The position numbers were made by a program, and so were the translations under genes. Below, piece by piece: positions 32,624 to 41,750 of a stretch of DNA of 64,000 bases. The stretch's first letter is position 1; every line of letters starts with the position of its first letter. The notes beneath the pieces were generated by a model that was given only the letters and a program-made list of their open reading frames with translations, was not told the origin of the DNA and made no database searches. The stretch comes from a candidate division NC10 bacterium CSP1-5 (lineage in GTDB: Bacteria; Methylomirabilota; Methylomirabilia; Methylomirabilales; CSP1-5): assembly GCA_001443495.1 (NCBI GenBank), contig LDXR01000004.1, positions 62,001-126,000 of the forward strand, in the 5' to 3' direction.

Positions 32624-33955
32624 CTATCGTTGGCGGATTGGATCTCCGTTATGCACATCTGGAATGGGAGCAAAGGCGAACGGCAGAAGTTTCTTGGCCT
32701 CGGTGAAGTTCTCTCGCAGTTCGTTCCGGTCTTTCGCGGATAGATTTACCAGGGCGTAGCGGAAACTATAGTCGTCCTGGAGTTCATCCGAGAGTTTCTC
32801 CCCTTCCTTGACCAGGATCTCGACGAACGCCTCCGGGAACCGCCGGGCGAAGCGCTCGAAATCCTCCGGCCCGGGCATGTGCGTGACGACCCCATTCTCG
32901 CATCGCCGCAGGACGAAACTCGCCGCAACCACGTCGCGGCCCCTACCCGGGGCCCAGGTCTGCCGTCCGTCCGGATTCCTTCCCAAGGCCAGATCCAACT
33001 GCATCGCATACAGGTCTATGCCGTCCACCATCCGATAGAGCGGCGCGAACTGCGACGCCATACGCCCATTGATCTCGACGAGGCGGATCGCATCGTCCTC
33101 CGGTCTATAGAAGAACTCCACATTGAAGAAGGTCCAGTCGAGGCCGATGCGCCGGATGCACCGCTCGGCGATCCGCGCCATCCGCTCCTGGACGCCGGCT
33201 GGGATCCGTGACGGGTATTCAAACCGGTGAAAGCTTAGGCCGTTCGTGGTGAAAAAGGAATCCACGACGCCCAGCGGCACCACCTGCCCCTCATACACAT
33301 AGCCGTCAAGAGTCACCTGATGGCCCGAGAGGAGCTCTTCGACGAGAAGGGCGGAGCCGGGAATTTCACGGAACCGCTCGTCGAGGCGGGATGCCCCGAC
33401 GAACCCGTTGAACATCTCGGCGATTCCCGGAAGCCGAAGACGGGCCTCTTCAACCGTGCGGGAGAGGTCGGCAAACGTGTCGATGCGGCGCGCCAGGATG
33501 GACAAGTAGGACTTGACCGGCTTGACAAAAACGGGCAGGGCGATCGGGATGTCCGAGGGGTGGGGATCCCGCGCCGGGTCGAGGAGATGGAATTGCGGGA
33601 TCGCGTCGGGGGCCGCCTCTCGCTGGTGCAGGCGCGAGTAGTACTTGTGCTGGCAGAAGAAGAGGGACTCGAACGACGGTGAGGGCAGTCCGATGGCCTC
33701 GGCGAGGAGCGCCGCCATGAGGCAGGCGGGGAAGTCATCGATGCCCACGACCGCGCGGTAGGTACTCCGCCGACCCTCGATGGCGCGGATGGTCTCGTGC
33801 AGGAACTGCAACCCGTCGAAGCCCGGCTCGTGGGTCTCTTCGTCGGTGCCCCAGAACTCCAGGTCATGAGCCTTTCGGATCTCGGGGCGTGAGAAGTGCG
33901 CCCGGTCCCGGGGTGTGGGGCAGACGACGAGGATGCGCTCTCTCGCTTCGGTCAT
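32624..33955 (-). CDS. ATP-grasp domain protein
   Basis: 443 residues. ATP-grasp core: PVFVKPVKSYLSILARRI, LVEELLSGHQVTLDGYVYEG, FFNVEFFYRPEDDAIRLVEINGRMA, the last holding the metal-binding Glu and Asn. The N-terminal part resembles a pre-ATP-grasp Rossmann region. It probably ligates a carboxylate to an amine or thiol; the substrate is unknown. ATG 33955; the next gene upstream ends 28 bp away. Confidence 0.85.
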   Translation of the reverse strand: MTEARERILVVCPTPRDRAHFSRPEIRKAHDLEFWGTDEETHEPGFDGLQFLHETIRAIEGRRSTYRAVVGIDDFPACLMAALLAEAIGLPSPSFESLFFCQHKYYSRLHQREAAPDAIPQFHLLDPARDPHPSDIPIALPVFVKPVKSYLSILARRIDTFADLSRTVEEARLRLPGIAEMFNGFVGASRLDERFREIPGSALLVEELLSGHQVTLDGYVYEGQVVPLGVVDSFFTTNGLSFHRFEYPSRIPAGVQERMARIAERCIRRIGLDWTFFNVEFFYRPEDDAIRLVEINGRMASQFAPLYRMVDGIDLYAMQLDLALGRNPDGRQTWAPGRGRDVVAASFVLRRCENGVVTHMPGPEDFERFARRFPEAFVEILVKEGEKLSDELQDDYSFRYALVNLSAKDRNELRENFTEAKKLLPFAFAPIPDVHNGDPIRQR

Positions 33956-33983
33956 GCGGAGACCTGGGATGCCTCGTCCACGA

Positions 33984-34652
33984 TCACTGAGGGCCGTCGA
34001 CCAGCTTTGACAAGGCCGCCTCCGCTTGGTGGCCCAGGGACAGCCAGTGGAGGTTGTGGCGGTAGTATCCGTCCTTTGGATAGGGCGCCACCCCCACGAC
34101 CTCTGCCTGTCCTCGAAAGGTCATCTCCCCGATCTTCATGAGGATGGCGAGGTGGCTGGAGATGGGGAACTGTTCGGGGAGCCAGACCTGCGCGCCCCCG
34201 CCGCTTACATCCCTGATCTCGCCGGTCACGTGCCCAGGCAGCGGTTTGGAGGGCCAGGTGTCCGGGGTTCTCAGGAGATAACACTCAACCGGTAGCCTGA
34301 TGGACATGCGGGGCTCGCCGCGGGTATTGGGCGAGGGGGTGGCTTCTGGATCCCCGAGGCAGACGGTGACCGGCTCACCCGCCTGCATGGTGATCACCTT
34401 GGTGGGGGACGGTGCCTCCATCAGCCCCTCTTTGATAAGGCGGTCCTGGGTCTGTTCGAGGAGACGGCACAGGTGTACGAGGACGCGAACGGGCACCACG
34501 ATCGCCTCCGGGTCCGGGACGGGAACTCCGCCGTGGTGCGTGGAGCGACTGTAGACCCGCAGCTCGAGACAGAGCTCACCCCGAACCTCCCGGAGCGTGA
34601 GGCGGATCTCCTCGGAGTCATTCCGGCTCACCCGGCCGAGATCCTTCTTCAT
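33984..34652 (-). CDS. PC4/p15-like domain fused to PilZ
   Basis: 222 residues. Residues about 6-70 (DSEEIRLTLREVRGELCLELRVYSRS...PVRVLVHLCRLLEQ) match the PC4/p15 single-strand-binding beta-sheet family. Residues about 115-215 form a PilZ domain (RMSIRLPVECYLL, DVSGGGAQVWLPE, GQAEVVG), the c-di-GMP-binding type, although the classical RxxxR is not clear. ATG 34652 preceded by AGGAG. Shared promoter region unclear; the 408-bp gap to 35060 carries a promoter for the aminotransferase. Confidence 0.75.
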   Translation of the reverse strand: MKKDLGRVSRNDSEEIRLTLREVRGELCLELRVYSRSTHHGGVPVPDPEAIVVPVRVLVHLCRLLEQTQDRLIKEGLMEAPSPTKVITMQAGEPVTVCLGDPEATPSPNTRGEPRMSIRLPVECYLLRTPDTWPSKPLPGHVTGEIRDVSGGGAQVWLPEQFPISSHLAILMKIGEMTFRGQAEVVGVAPYPKDGYYRHNLHWLSLGHQAEAALSKLVDGPQ

Positions 34653-34950
34653 AGCCCGCACTCCTGATGGAACGAACGGGCGGGCGCTTGAGGGAAGACG
34701 CGGGAGAGGTTTTCCGGGATGGGCGAGCGGGGGCATTTGTCTACTTTTCCTCACGCATCAGACCGTGGATGCCAGGACGCCGTGCCGCTGGAATCTGGAC
34801 CCGCGCTGCTTCCCCCGCGGTTCCGCCTGGTGATTTATTTTGCAACGGATGTGCCAATAGGCGCGACAGCCCTGTTTACGCAATGTTAAGCCTCGGAGAA
34901 AGCGCCCGTTCTTGCTACGATAGAGACGGAAAGGAGCCGGCCGGGCTTCA

Positions 34951-34979
34951 TTGACACGCTCCGGTCCGTGTGTTAAGGT
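34951..34979 (+). promoter_or_regulatory. Promoter for the aminotransferase gene
   Basis: TTGACA, 17 nt, TAAGGT, 80 bp before the GTG at 35061. Confidence 0.6.
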
Positions 34980-35060
34980 CGGCCAGCACTCGGCCCTTCA
35001 ACACGGTCTCATCAACGTCGCGGCCGGCAGAGGGGCCCGGGATCCTTGTGAGGAAATCCA

Positions 35061-36419
35061 GTGGAGCGTAAGTCCTCCCGAATCGAGGCCCTGTACCTCG
35101 ATGCCCATCCCACCTCCCATAAGCTCTTCGAGCGGGCGCGCCAGATCATCCCCGGCGGCATCACCCACGACATCCGATACCTCGCCCCCTTCCCCCTGTA
35201 CATCGAGCGGGCCAAAGGGACGCGGAAGTGGGCGGTGGATGGTCAGGAGCTGGTCGACTACTGGATGGGACATGGTTCCCTCTTCCTCGGGCATCTGCAC
35301 CCTGAAGTCACGCGGGCCGTGAGGGGGCAGCTCGAAAAAGGAACGCATCCCGGGGCGTGCCATCCCTTAGAGGTCCGCTGGGCCGAACTGGTGCAGCAGA
35401 TGGTCCCGTCGGCAGAGCGGGTCCGGTTTACCGGCTCGGGGACCGAATCGACGCAGCTCGCGCTTCGTCTCGCCCGGGCGTCTTCGGGAAAGGACAAGAT
35501 CTTAAAATTCGAAGGCCACTTCCACGGCTGGCACGACTATGCCACGGTCGGGGTCAGGCCTCCGTACCAGGCTCTCGTGTCTCGGGGGGTTCCGGTAGAG
35601 GCCGCGGGGCAGGTCCTCCTCTGCCCTCCCAATGACATTGGTGCCTTCGAGAAGCTTTTGGATGACGAGATCGGGGGGGTGATTCTCGAGCCGGCGGGGG
35701 GAACCTCCGGGACCATTCCAACGGATCCGGTATTCCTGCAGCGGCTCAGGGAGATGACCCGGACAAAAGGCGTGCCCCTGATCTTTGACGAGGTCATCTC
35801 GGGCTTCCGTCATGCGCCGGGGGGTGCCCAGGAGTATTACGGGGTGACGCCGGATCTCACGGCGCTGGCAAAGATCGTCGCGGGCGGCATGCCGGGAGGG
35901 GCGGTCGTCGGCCGGGCCGAGATCATGGACCTGATCGCCTTTCGGGGGGACCGCGAGTGGGACCGCCACGAACGGGTTGCCCATGCCGGGACCTTCAACG
36001 CGAATCCCCTGGCGGCCGCCGCAGGTATCGCTACCTTGGAGCGGATCGGTGATGGAGAGGCGCAGCGACGGGCCAACCGGGTGGGGGAGCAGTTGCGGGA
36101 GGGGATGAACGAGGCGATCGCCAGGACCGGCGCCGATCTCCTCGTCTACGGCGAGGGTTCGGTGTGTAACTATTTCGTCGGTCCCTCGCGGGTCGGCCTC
36201 AGGGCAGGCGAGGTCTCCTCACGGACGGACCATCGGGCTCTCCAAGCGATGAACGTGCAGTCCCACCATAGGCTGCGCCTGGCTATGATCCTCAATGGGG
36301 TGGACATCCCTCCGTTTCACGGGTGGATCTCGTCCGTTCACACCGAAGAAGATATCGCGTTCTCGGTTCAGGCCTTTGAAAAGGCCCTGCGGATGCTTCA
36401 GGCGGAAGGCCTCGCGTAG
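35061..36419 (+). CDS. Class III aminotransferase, glutamate-1-semialdehyde aminomutase-like
   Basis: 452 residues, PLP-dependent. RFTGSGTESTQLALRLAR, FEGHFHGWHD, LIFDEVISGFR (Asp binding the PLP nitrogen) and TALAKIVAGGMPGGAVVG (Schiff-base Lys) are all present, close to HemL. The N-terminus (ARQIIPGGITHDIRYLAPFPLYIERAKG) resembles HemL too, but paralogues act on other substrates, so a heme role is not assured. GTG 35061 preceded by GAGG. Confidence 0.88.
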   Translation: MERKSSRIEALYLDAHPTSHKLFERARQIIPGGITHDIRYLAPFPLYIERAKGTRKWAVDGQELVDYWMGHGSLFLGHLHPEVTRAVRGQLEKGTHPGACHPLEVRWAELVQQMVPSAERVRFTGSGTESTQLALRLARASSGKDKILKFEGHFHGWHDYATVGVRPPYQALVSRGVPVEAAGQVLLCPPNDIGAFEKLLDDEIGGVILEPAGGTSGTIPTDPVFLQRLREMTRTKGVPLIFDEVISGFRHAPGGAQEYYGVTPDLTALAKIVAGGMPGGAVVGRAEIMDLIAFRGDREWDRHERVAHAGTFNANPLAAAAGIATLERIGDGEAQRRANRVGEQLREGMNEAIARTGADLLVYGEGSVCNYFVGPSRVGLRAGEVSSRTDHRALQAMNVQSHHRLRLAMILNGVDIPPFHGWISSVHTEEDIAFSVQAFEKALRMLQAEGLA

Positions 36420-36550
36420 ATCCTCCTCGACTCCGCTTCACCTCGCTCCCTGCACAGAGCTGCCCCGACACCCGGATGCGTGCTGTCGCACCGGGGGTTT
36501 TCGCGTTGCCTCGGACCCCACTGCTCTGATAGCATGCCTCAAAGCGGGGA

Positions 36551-37564
36551 ATGCCGATGGTCACGTTTCTCACAGGCGCCACGGGCTTTATCGGTGGCGC
36601 CATCCTCAATCGTCTCCTGCGGGAAGGGAAACGGGTCCTGACGCTGGTGCGCCGGGAGGAGGCGGCCTGTCAGCTCGCGGCCAAGGGGGCACACCCGGTC
36701 CTTGGAGATCTGCGCAGCCCTGTCACCTATCAGGAGGCGTTACGGCAGTCCGATCTCGTGATCCACGCCGCTGGGCTGAACGTCTTCTGTCTCGCAGACC
36801 CCCGGCCCCTCTATGAGGTGAACGTGGATGGAACCCGCGCCCTCCTGCAGGCGGCGGGGGAGGCGGGAGTCAAGCGCATCGTGTACACGAGCTCTGCCGC
36901 GACGATCGGCGAACCATACGGCCAGGTGGCGCACGAAGCGACACCGCATCGGGGCACGTTTCTGTCCCATTACGAGCGGTCGAAGTACGAGGCCGAGCAG
37001 GTCGCCCTGGCCCTCGCGCGCCAGGGACTCCCGGTCGTGGTCCTGAACCCCTCCTCCGTCCAGGGACCGGGTCGGCTCCACGGAACCGCGCGGATCTTTC
37101 TCGATTATCTTAACGGGCGGTTGCCTGTCGTCTGCGGCGACTGGTTCAGCTTCGTCTATGTCGATGACTGTGTCGAGGCACATCTCAACGCGGCACAGAT
37201 GGGGCGGGTCGGGGAGCGGTATCTGCTGAGCGGCGCATCGGTGACGAGGCGTGAACTGCTCGAGACCCTGGAAGAGGTGACCGGCGTCCACCGGCAACTC
37301 TGGCAGGTGGGCCCCAGGCTTGCCCTGATCCTCGGGACAGGGATGGAGTGGGGTGGCCGCTTCAGCGGACGCCGGCCGAGGTTCTGCGCCGAACTCATCC
37401 GCACCATTCTGCACAGCAGCAGGTACGACAGCGGCAAGGCGGAACGGGAGCTCAAGCTCTCCTTTACCCCGTTGCGAGCGATGGTGTTCCAGACCGTCGT
37501 GTGGTATGCGCAGGCCGGCCATGTGAAGCACTCGCTCCCGCGTCTCGCCTCAGAGGGAAGGTAG
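36551..37564 (+). CDS. NAD-dependent epimerase/dehydratase (DFR/HpnA-like SDR)
   Basis: 337 residues of the extended SDR type. Cofactor motif TFLTGATGFIGGAILNRLL, active site YTSSAATIG and YERSKYEAE (YxxxK), and a proximal LNPSSVQGPG. The profile is that of dihydroflavonol reductase-like or hopanoid-associated sugar epimerases. ATG 36551 or 36557. Two bp separate it from plsY, so the pair is probably coupled and possibly linked to lipid metabolism. Confidence 0.85.
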   Translation: MPMVTFLTGATGFIGGAILNRLLREGKRVLTLVRREEAACQLAAKGAHPVLGDLRSPVTYQEALRQSDLVIHAAGLNVFCLADPRPLYEVNVDGTRALLQAAGEAGVKRIVYTSSAATIGEPYGQVAHEATPHRGTFLSHYERSKYEAEQVALALARQGLPVVVLNPSSVQGPGRLHGTARIFLDYLNGRLPVVCGDWFSFVYVDDCVEAHLNAAQMGRVGERYLLSGASVTRRELLETLEEVTGVHRQLWQVGPRLALILGTGMEWGGRFSGRRPRFCAELIRTILHSSRYDSGKAERELKLSFTPLRAMVFQTVVWYAQAGHVKHSLPRLASEGR

Positions 37565-37566
37565 GC

Positions 37567-38175
37567 ATGCCCGATCTTCAGGCTCTCGCTCTCGTCTGTA
37601 TCGCGTACCTCGTCGGCTCCATCCCGTTCGGGCTCTTGGTCTCGCGGGCGTTGGCGCGGGTGGATATCCGAAGGCACGGAAGCGGGACTATCGGAACGGC
37701 CAACGTCCTCCGGATCGTGGGCAAGCAGGCGGCGGCCCTCACCCTGCTCGGGGATCTGCTGAAGGGGTTTCTCCCCGTTGTGGCCGCCCGCTCTCTGGGA
37801 GCATCAGAGCTCTGGGTGGCGGGCGTCGGGCTCGCGGCGGTGCTGGGCCACAACTGGCCGATCTATCTCCGGTTCGCTGGCGGTAAGGGCGTGGCCACCA
37901 GCTTTGGCGCCCTCCTCGCCATGACGCCGCTTCCCGCTCTCTTGGGACTCCTCACCTGGACGGCGGTCGTCCTCGTCTTCCGCTACACCTCTTTAGCGGC
38001 GTTGATCGCCAGCGTCTGCGTCCCGCCCGTCATCCTGTTCTTCACCGGCGCCGGTCCGTATCTTGTCTTCTCCCTCCTGGCCGCCCTCCTCATCTTTGTC
38101 CGCCACCGGGACAACATCAAGCGGCTCTGGGCGGGGACGGAGCATCGGGTGGGCCAGCGGGTGCGTGTAAGCTGA
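37567..38175 (+). CDS. plsY: Glycerol-3-phosphate acyltransferase PlsY
   Basis: 202 residues, five or six membrane helices. YLVGSIPFGLLVSR, DIRRHGSGTIGTANVLR, GHNWPIYLRFAGGKGVATSFG and VRHRDNIKRL are the four conserved PlsY motifs, including the acyl-phosphate-binding GGKG region. It acylates glycerol-3-phosphate with acyl-phosphate at the membrane. ATG 37567. Confidence 0.95.
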   Translation: MPDLQALALVCIAYLVGSIPFGLLVSRALARVDIRRHGSGTIGTANVLRIVGKQAAALTLLGDLLKGFLPVVAARSLGASELWVAGVGLAAVLGHNWPIYLRFAGGKGVATSFGALLAMTPLPALLGLLTWTAVVLVFRYTSLAALIASVCVPPVILFFTGAGPYLVFSLLAALLIFVRHRDNIKRLWAGTEHRVGQRVRVS

Positions 38176-38200
38176 CCGCGGCCCGTGCGCACGTCGGGAC

Positions 38201-38749
38201 TTAGGGGGCGCCGTGATCGAGGAGGCGCTCTGCCCAGAAGAGGCCGATGAGGCTCTGCGCATCCACGATCCGATTCGCGAGGGCCATGCGGACCGCCCGG
38301 CGGAAGGGAAGACGGATCGGCTCGACGAATTCACCGGCCGTGGGGCGCGGACGCTTCACCGCCGTGAGCCCCCTGGCGAGGAAGATGTGGATGCATCCGG
38401 TGGAAAAGCCGGCGGCGTGGTAGACGACGCAGAGCTTCCGGAGGCGCTTGGGGCGCATCCCGGTCTCCTCGGCGCATTCCCGCCGCGCCGTCCGCGCGGG
38501 GGATTCCCCCGGGTCGATGACGCCGGCCGGCAGCTCGCAGAGGACCCGGCCGAGCGCGGGGCGGTACTGGCGCACGAGATAGATATTTCCGGCGTCGTCG
38601 AGGGGGACCACGGCCACCGCATCGGGCGGCCGGACGATGTCGCGGGTGGCGGTCGTCCCGTCAGGCAGACGGACGACGTACAGGTGCGTCGTGAGGTAGT
38701 TGCCCGCATAGACCACCCGTCGCTTGAGAACCTTTTCTTGAAGTCGCAT
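38201..38749 (-). CDS. NUDIX hydrolase, ADP-ribose pyrophosphatase-like
   Basis: 182 residues. The Nudix box is ELPAGVIDPGESPARTARRECAEETGM, with the NudF-like downstream feature and N-terminal TRDIVRPPDAVAVVPLD. It probably cleaves ADP-ribose or a related nucleotide sugar. Convergent with plsY, 25 bp between stops. ATG 38749. Confidence 0.88.
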   Translation of the reverse strand: MRLQEKVLKRRVVYAGNYLTTHLYVVRLPDGTTATRDIVRPPDAVAVVPLDDAGNIYLVRQYRPALGRVLCELPAGVIDPGESPARTARRECAEETGMRPKRLRKLCVVYHAAGFSTGCIHIFLARGLTAVKRPRPTAGEFVEPIRLPFRRAVRMALANRIVDAQSLIGLFWAERLLDHGAP

Positions 38750-38861
38750 TGTGGCCTCCCGTGGTTGTGAGGATCGTCCGATTGTACCCGAGCAGTGCCA
38801 CTCACGCTATCCAGATCGTGGTTGCACCGAGGATGACGTTGAAGGGCAAGGAGGTTCATGC

Positions 38862-39359
38862 ATGCGACACCCGTACTGGAAGGTCTTGGGGCTGACCGTG
38901 TTCGTCGCGCTGTTGAGCCTGCGGTGCGCGGCGCCGGCGAGGCTCCCTACCCTTGAGAGGCTCCGCGAGGTCGAAGTGGAAGGGGCGAGTCCGCTGATCG
39001 TGAAAGTGACAAACATGGAGAGGCGTCCATTGCGCGCCGATGAACTGCCACCCCCGAGCACGGCAGGCTTCTTTTGGGAGTACCGGGTCAGGATTGCCAA
39101 TCCGATCGATATCGGGTTTCGTCTGGACCGCCTGCATCTCACGGTCCAGAACCTGTGGGGAAAGAGCTGGCCCGGAGATCAACCCTTGAATTTCAGGGTG
39201 AAGGAGGGGGGCCAGGAGGAGGTGATGGTTCAGGCGCGGTTGGCCTCTTCCAGTCCGGAGGACACGCCCAGCCTGACGGGGATCGAGACCTTGACGTTCC
39301 TCGGTCAGCGTGACGATGGGCAACCGATCAGCTTCACCGTCCGCGTCCCGTTGGATTAG
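38862..39359 (+). CDS. Lipoprotein of unknown function
   Basis: 165 residues. A lipobox-like LRCAAP at about Cys 22 ends the signal sequence; the rest is beta-rich (WEYRVRIANPIDIGFRLDRLHLTVQNL), perhaps an LEA-type or immunoglobulin-like fold, but not assigned. ATG 38862 has AAGGAGG at 7 nt. Confidence 0.7.
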   Translation: MRHPYWKVLGLTVFVALLSLRCAAPARLPTLERLREVEVEGASPLIVKVTNMERRPLRADELPPPSTAGFFWEYRVRIANPIDIGFRLDRLHLTVQNLWGKSWPGDQPLNFRVKEGGQEEVMVQARLASSSPEDTPSLTGIETLTFLGQRDDGQPISFTVRVPLD

Positions 39360-39366
39360 ACAGCAG

Positions 39367-39543
39367 TCAGCTTTGGGGTCTATTACCAAACCGGTCGGCT
39401 TCGTAGAACCTCTCTCTTTTCGCCAGGCGGATGAGAAAAATGGCGATGATGACGAGGAGGATCCCGAAGAAAACGGCAGCCCACGTCTCTATTGCTGTGT
39501 CCTGACCGGTGATCGTTATGGCAAGTGGACCGAGAAGAGTCAT
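39367..39543 (-). CDS. Small single-pass membrane protein
   Basis: 58 residues: LLGPLAITITGQDT, one helix (WAAVFFGILLVIIAIFLIRL) and a basic C-terminus. ATG 39543 follows AAGGGAG. An extended -10 promoter with a palindrome lies upstream. Unknown function. Confidence 0.6.
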   Translation of the reverse strand: MTLLGPLAITITGQDTAIETWAAVFFGILLVIIAIFLIRLAKRERFYEADRFGNRPQS

Positions 39544-39573
39544 CGAGGCTCCCTTCGAGCGATTCCACACATT

Positions 39574-39592
39574 ATTATACCAAATTTTTGGT
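39574..39592 (-). promoter_or_regulatory. Extended -10 promoter with palindrome
   Basis: Minus strand TGGTATAAT (39574-39582); the neighbouring ACCAAATTTTTGGT (39579-39592, plus strand) is a near palindrome that may bind a repressor. Confidence 0.5.
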
Positions 39593-39640
39593 TGACCAGC
39601 TCCCCAGAGGCCAAAGGAGCTGGGCCCTCAAAGGAGCCCT

Positions 39641-40537
39641 CTAGGTCGTCTTGCGAACCTGGACGTTGGCCAAATCCTCGATGAGGGTGATGACGGCCGA
39701 GTGGTCGAGGCCTCCCCGACCCTTGGACCTCAGGGCTGCGAAGAGCTCCTGGACGATGGCGGTGGTGGGGAGAGGAACCTGCAGCGACCGGGCCGCCTCC
39801 ATGATGAGGCCGAGATCCTTGTAGTGGAGATCGACCTTGAATCCCGGCTGAAAGTTCCCCTTGATGATCTGGGGGCCCTTCATCTCGAGGCATCGGCTGC
39901 CCGCCATGCCGCCCCCGAGTGCCTGGATGAGACGTTCGGGGTCGAGCCCGGCCTTCGCCGCAAGCGTCAGGGCCTCACCGATGGCCGTAAGGTTGATCGC
40001 GACGATCACCTGATTGGCCAGCTTCGTGAATCCCCCGGCTCCAGCAGATCCCATGTACGTGATCGTCTTGCCCATGGCCTGCAAGACGGGACGGACCGCC
40101 TCGAAGACCTCCTGATCCCCACCGACCATGATCGAGAGGATTCCCTCGATGGCCCCCTTCTCCCCCCCGCTGACCGGAGCATCCAGGGCCTTGACCCCCC
40201 CTTTTTTCGCCTCCTGGTAGATCTTCTGCGAGACCAGGGGGGAGATCGTGCTCATATCGATCAGGATCGTGCCCGACGTGGTACCCTCGAGAACGCCATT
40301 CGGCCCGAGAACAACCGCCTCGACATCGGGCGAGTTCGGCAGCATCGTGATAACCACCTGGGAAGCGGCCGCCACGTCCTTGGGCGAGGAACCCAGGGAC
40401 GCTCCCGCGCGTTTCATCTCCTCCATCGCAGGGCGCGAGCGGTTGTAGACGGTGAGACCGTACCCCGCCTTCAGGAGATTCCGCACCATGGGCTTTCCCA
40501 TGATGCCGAGTCCGATAAAACCGATCTTCTGTGCCAT
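39641..40537 (-). CDS. 3-hydroxyisobutyrate dehydrogenase/tartronate semialdehyde reductase family
   Basis: 298 residues. NAD(P) motif IGFIGLGIMGKPMVRNLLKAG, GTSGTILIDMSTISP, the catalytic helix DAPVSGGEKGA and Lys in GAGGFTKLANQVIVAIN. Close to 2-hydroxy-3-oxopropionate reductase (GarR/GlxR). The adjacent D-isomer dehydrogenase on the same strand suggests joint glyoxylate or glycerate metabolism. ATG 40537. Confidence 0.9.
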   Translation of the reverse strand: MAQKIGFIGLGIMGKPMVRNLLKAGYGLTVYNRSRPAMEEMKRAGASLGSSPKDVAAASQVVITMLPNSPDVEAVVLGPNGVLEGTTSGTILIDMSTISPLVSQKIYQEAKKGGVKALDAPVSGGEKGAIEGILSIMVGGDQEVFEAVRPVLQAMGKTITYMGSAGAGGFTKLANQVIVAINLTAIGEALTLAAKAGLDPERLIQALGGGMAGSRCLEMKGPQIIKGNFQPGFKVDLHYKDLGLIMEAARSLQVPLPTTAIVQELFAALRSKGRGGLDHSAVITLIEDLANVQVRKTT

Positions 40538-40582
40538 TGTTGTTACTCCCGGTTCATGGAACCCCGACCCCTGAACCGTGAA

Positions 40583-41560
40583 CTATGCTCTGACGAGGAC
40601 CTCGGGATTGACCAGATTGGGCGGCCGATGGCCGGTGACGGCGGCCACACAGTTCTCCGCGGCCATACAGGCCATTCTTGTCCGGGTCTCCATAGAGGCG
40701 CTGGCGATGTGAGGGGCCAGGATCAGGTTCTGCAGCCGGAGGAGTCCCCGCAGGACCTTGGGTTCCCGCTCGAAAACATCGAGGCCCGCGGCGGCAATGG
40801 TCTTCTTTTTCAGGGCGTGGAGCAGGGCCTTTTCGTCCACGATCGGGCCCCGGGCCACGTTGACAAGAATCGCCGTATCCTTCATCGCCTTTAACTCTTT
40901 CGGGCCGATGTAGTGTCGCGTCTCGGAGGTCAGGGGGAGCACCAGCACGAGGAAGTCCGATTCCTTGAGGAGGGTCATCTTGTCCATGTAGGTTGCGTTC
41001 AGCTCCCGTTCCTTGGCCTCGTTCCGGTACCGTTGGGTGTACCGGATCCGCATGTTGAACCCCCGGGCCCGCCGCGCCACCGCCGACCCGATCCGCCCGA
41101 GGCCGCAGATGCCCAACGTCTTGCCGTACAGGTCCCGCCCGAGAAACCCCATGAGCATCCATTCTTTCCACTTCCCGGCCCGGACGAACCGGTCGGCTTC
41201 CACCACCCGCCGGGCCGTGGCCAAGAGGAGGGCCCAGGCAAACTCGGCAGTGGTCTCGGTGAGGACACCCGGGGTGTTGGTGACCATGATGCCGTGTCGC
41301 GTCGCCGCCTGTACGTCGATGTTGTCGAGCCCGGCGGCCACGTTGCTGACGACCTTCAGACGGGGGCTTTTGCGGAGTACCTCGGCGTCGACGGTGTCGG
41401 TCAGAAGGCAGATCATCCCCGCCTTCCCCTTCAGGCGCCAGATGAGCTGTTTTTTCGCATATCGGACGTCGCGCCGGTTCAAGTCCACGTTGCACTGTTT
41501 GAGGGCGATATCGAGGGCGGGCTGGGGCAGCATCCGGGTGATCAGCACCTTCGGCTTCAC
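40583..41560 (-). CDS. D-isomer 2-hydroxyacid dehydrogenase, glyoxylate/hydroxypyruvate reductase-like
   Basis: 325 residues. The NAD-binding domain has LGICGLGRIGSAVARRA; substrate and catalytic residues are in NVAAGLDNIDVQAA, NVARGPIVDEKALLHALK (Arg), and LDVFEREP...LILAPHIASAS (Glu, His). GTG 41560 is chosen for AAGGAGAGG upstream and because the family starts at KPKVLITR. A consensus promoter lies upstream, divergent from the thioesterase. Confidence 0.92.
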   Translation of the reverse strand: MKPKVLITRMLPQPALDIALKQCNVDLNRRDVRYAKKQLIWRLKGKAGMICLLTDTVDAEVLRKSPRLKVVSNVAAGLDNIDVQAATRHGIMVTNTPGVLTETTAEFAWALLLATARRVVEADRFVRAGKWKEWMLMGFLGRDLYGKTLGICGLGRIGSAVARRARGFNMRIRYTQRYRNEAKERELNATYMDKMTLLKESDFLVLVLPLTSETRHYIGPKELKAMKDTAILVNVARGPIVDEKALLHALKKKTIAAAGLDVFEREPKVLRGLLRLQNLILAPHIASASMETRTRMACMAAENCVAAVTGHRPPNLVNPEVLVRA

Positions 41561-41614
41561 GGGGAGCCTCTCCTTTTCGGATGGTGAAAACGGGGCGTGA
41601 TTCCGGGCGCCCAC

Positions 41615-41643
41615 ACTGTAAAAGCTGGTCCTGCCCTTGTCAA
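41615..41643 (-). promoter_or_regulatory. Promoter of the hydroxyacid dehydrogenase genes
   Basis: Minus strand TTGACA, 17 nt, TACAGT. Confidence 0.7.
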
Positions 41644-41675
41644 GGCATTTGGCGTGCGCGCGGGCCCCTTCGCCG

Positions 41676-41704
41676 TTGACAGGCCTCACGCCGGATGATA
41701 GAAA
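41676..41704 (+). promoter_or_regulatory. Promoter of the thioesterase-rtcA genes
   Basis: TTGACA, 17 nt, TAGAAA; divergent from the promoter above. Confidence 0.65.
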
Positions 41705-41750
41705 CGGGCGCGTGGCGCGGAGCTCTCATCGGGTCAACAGGAGGAGCAGC

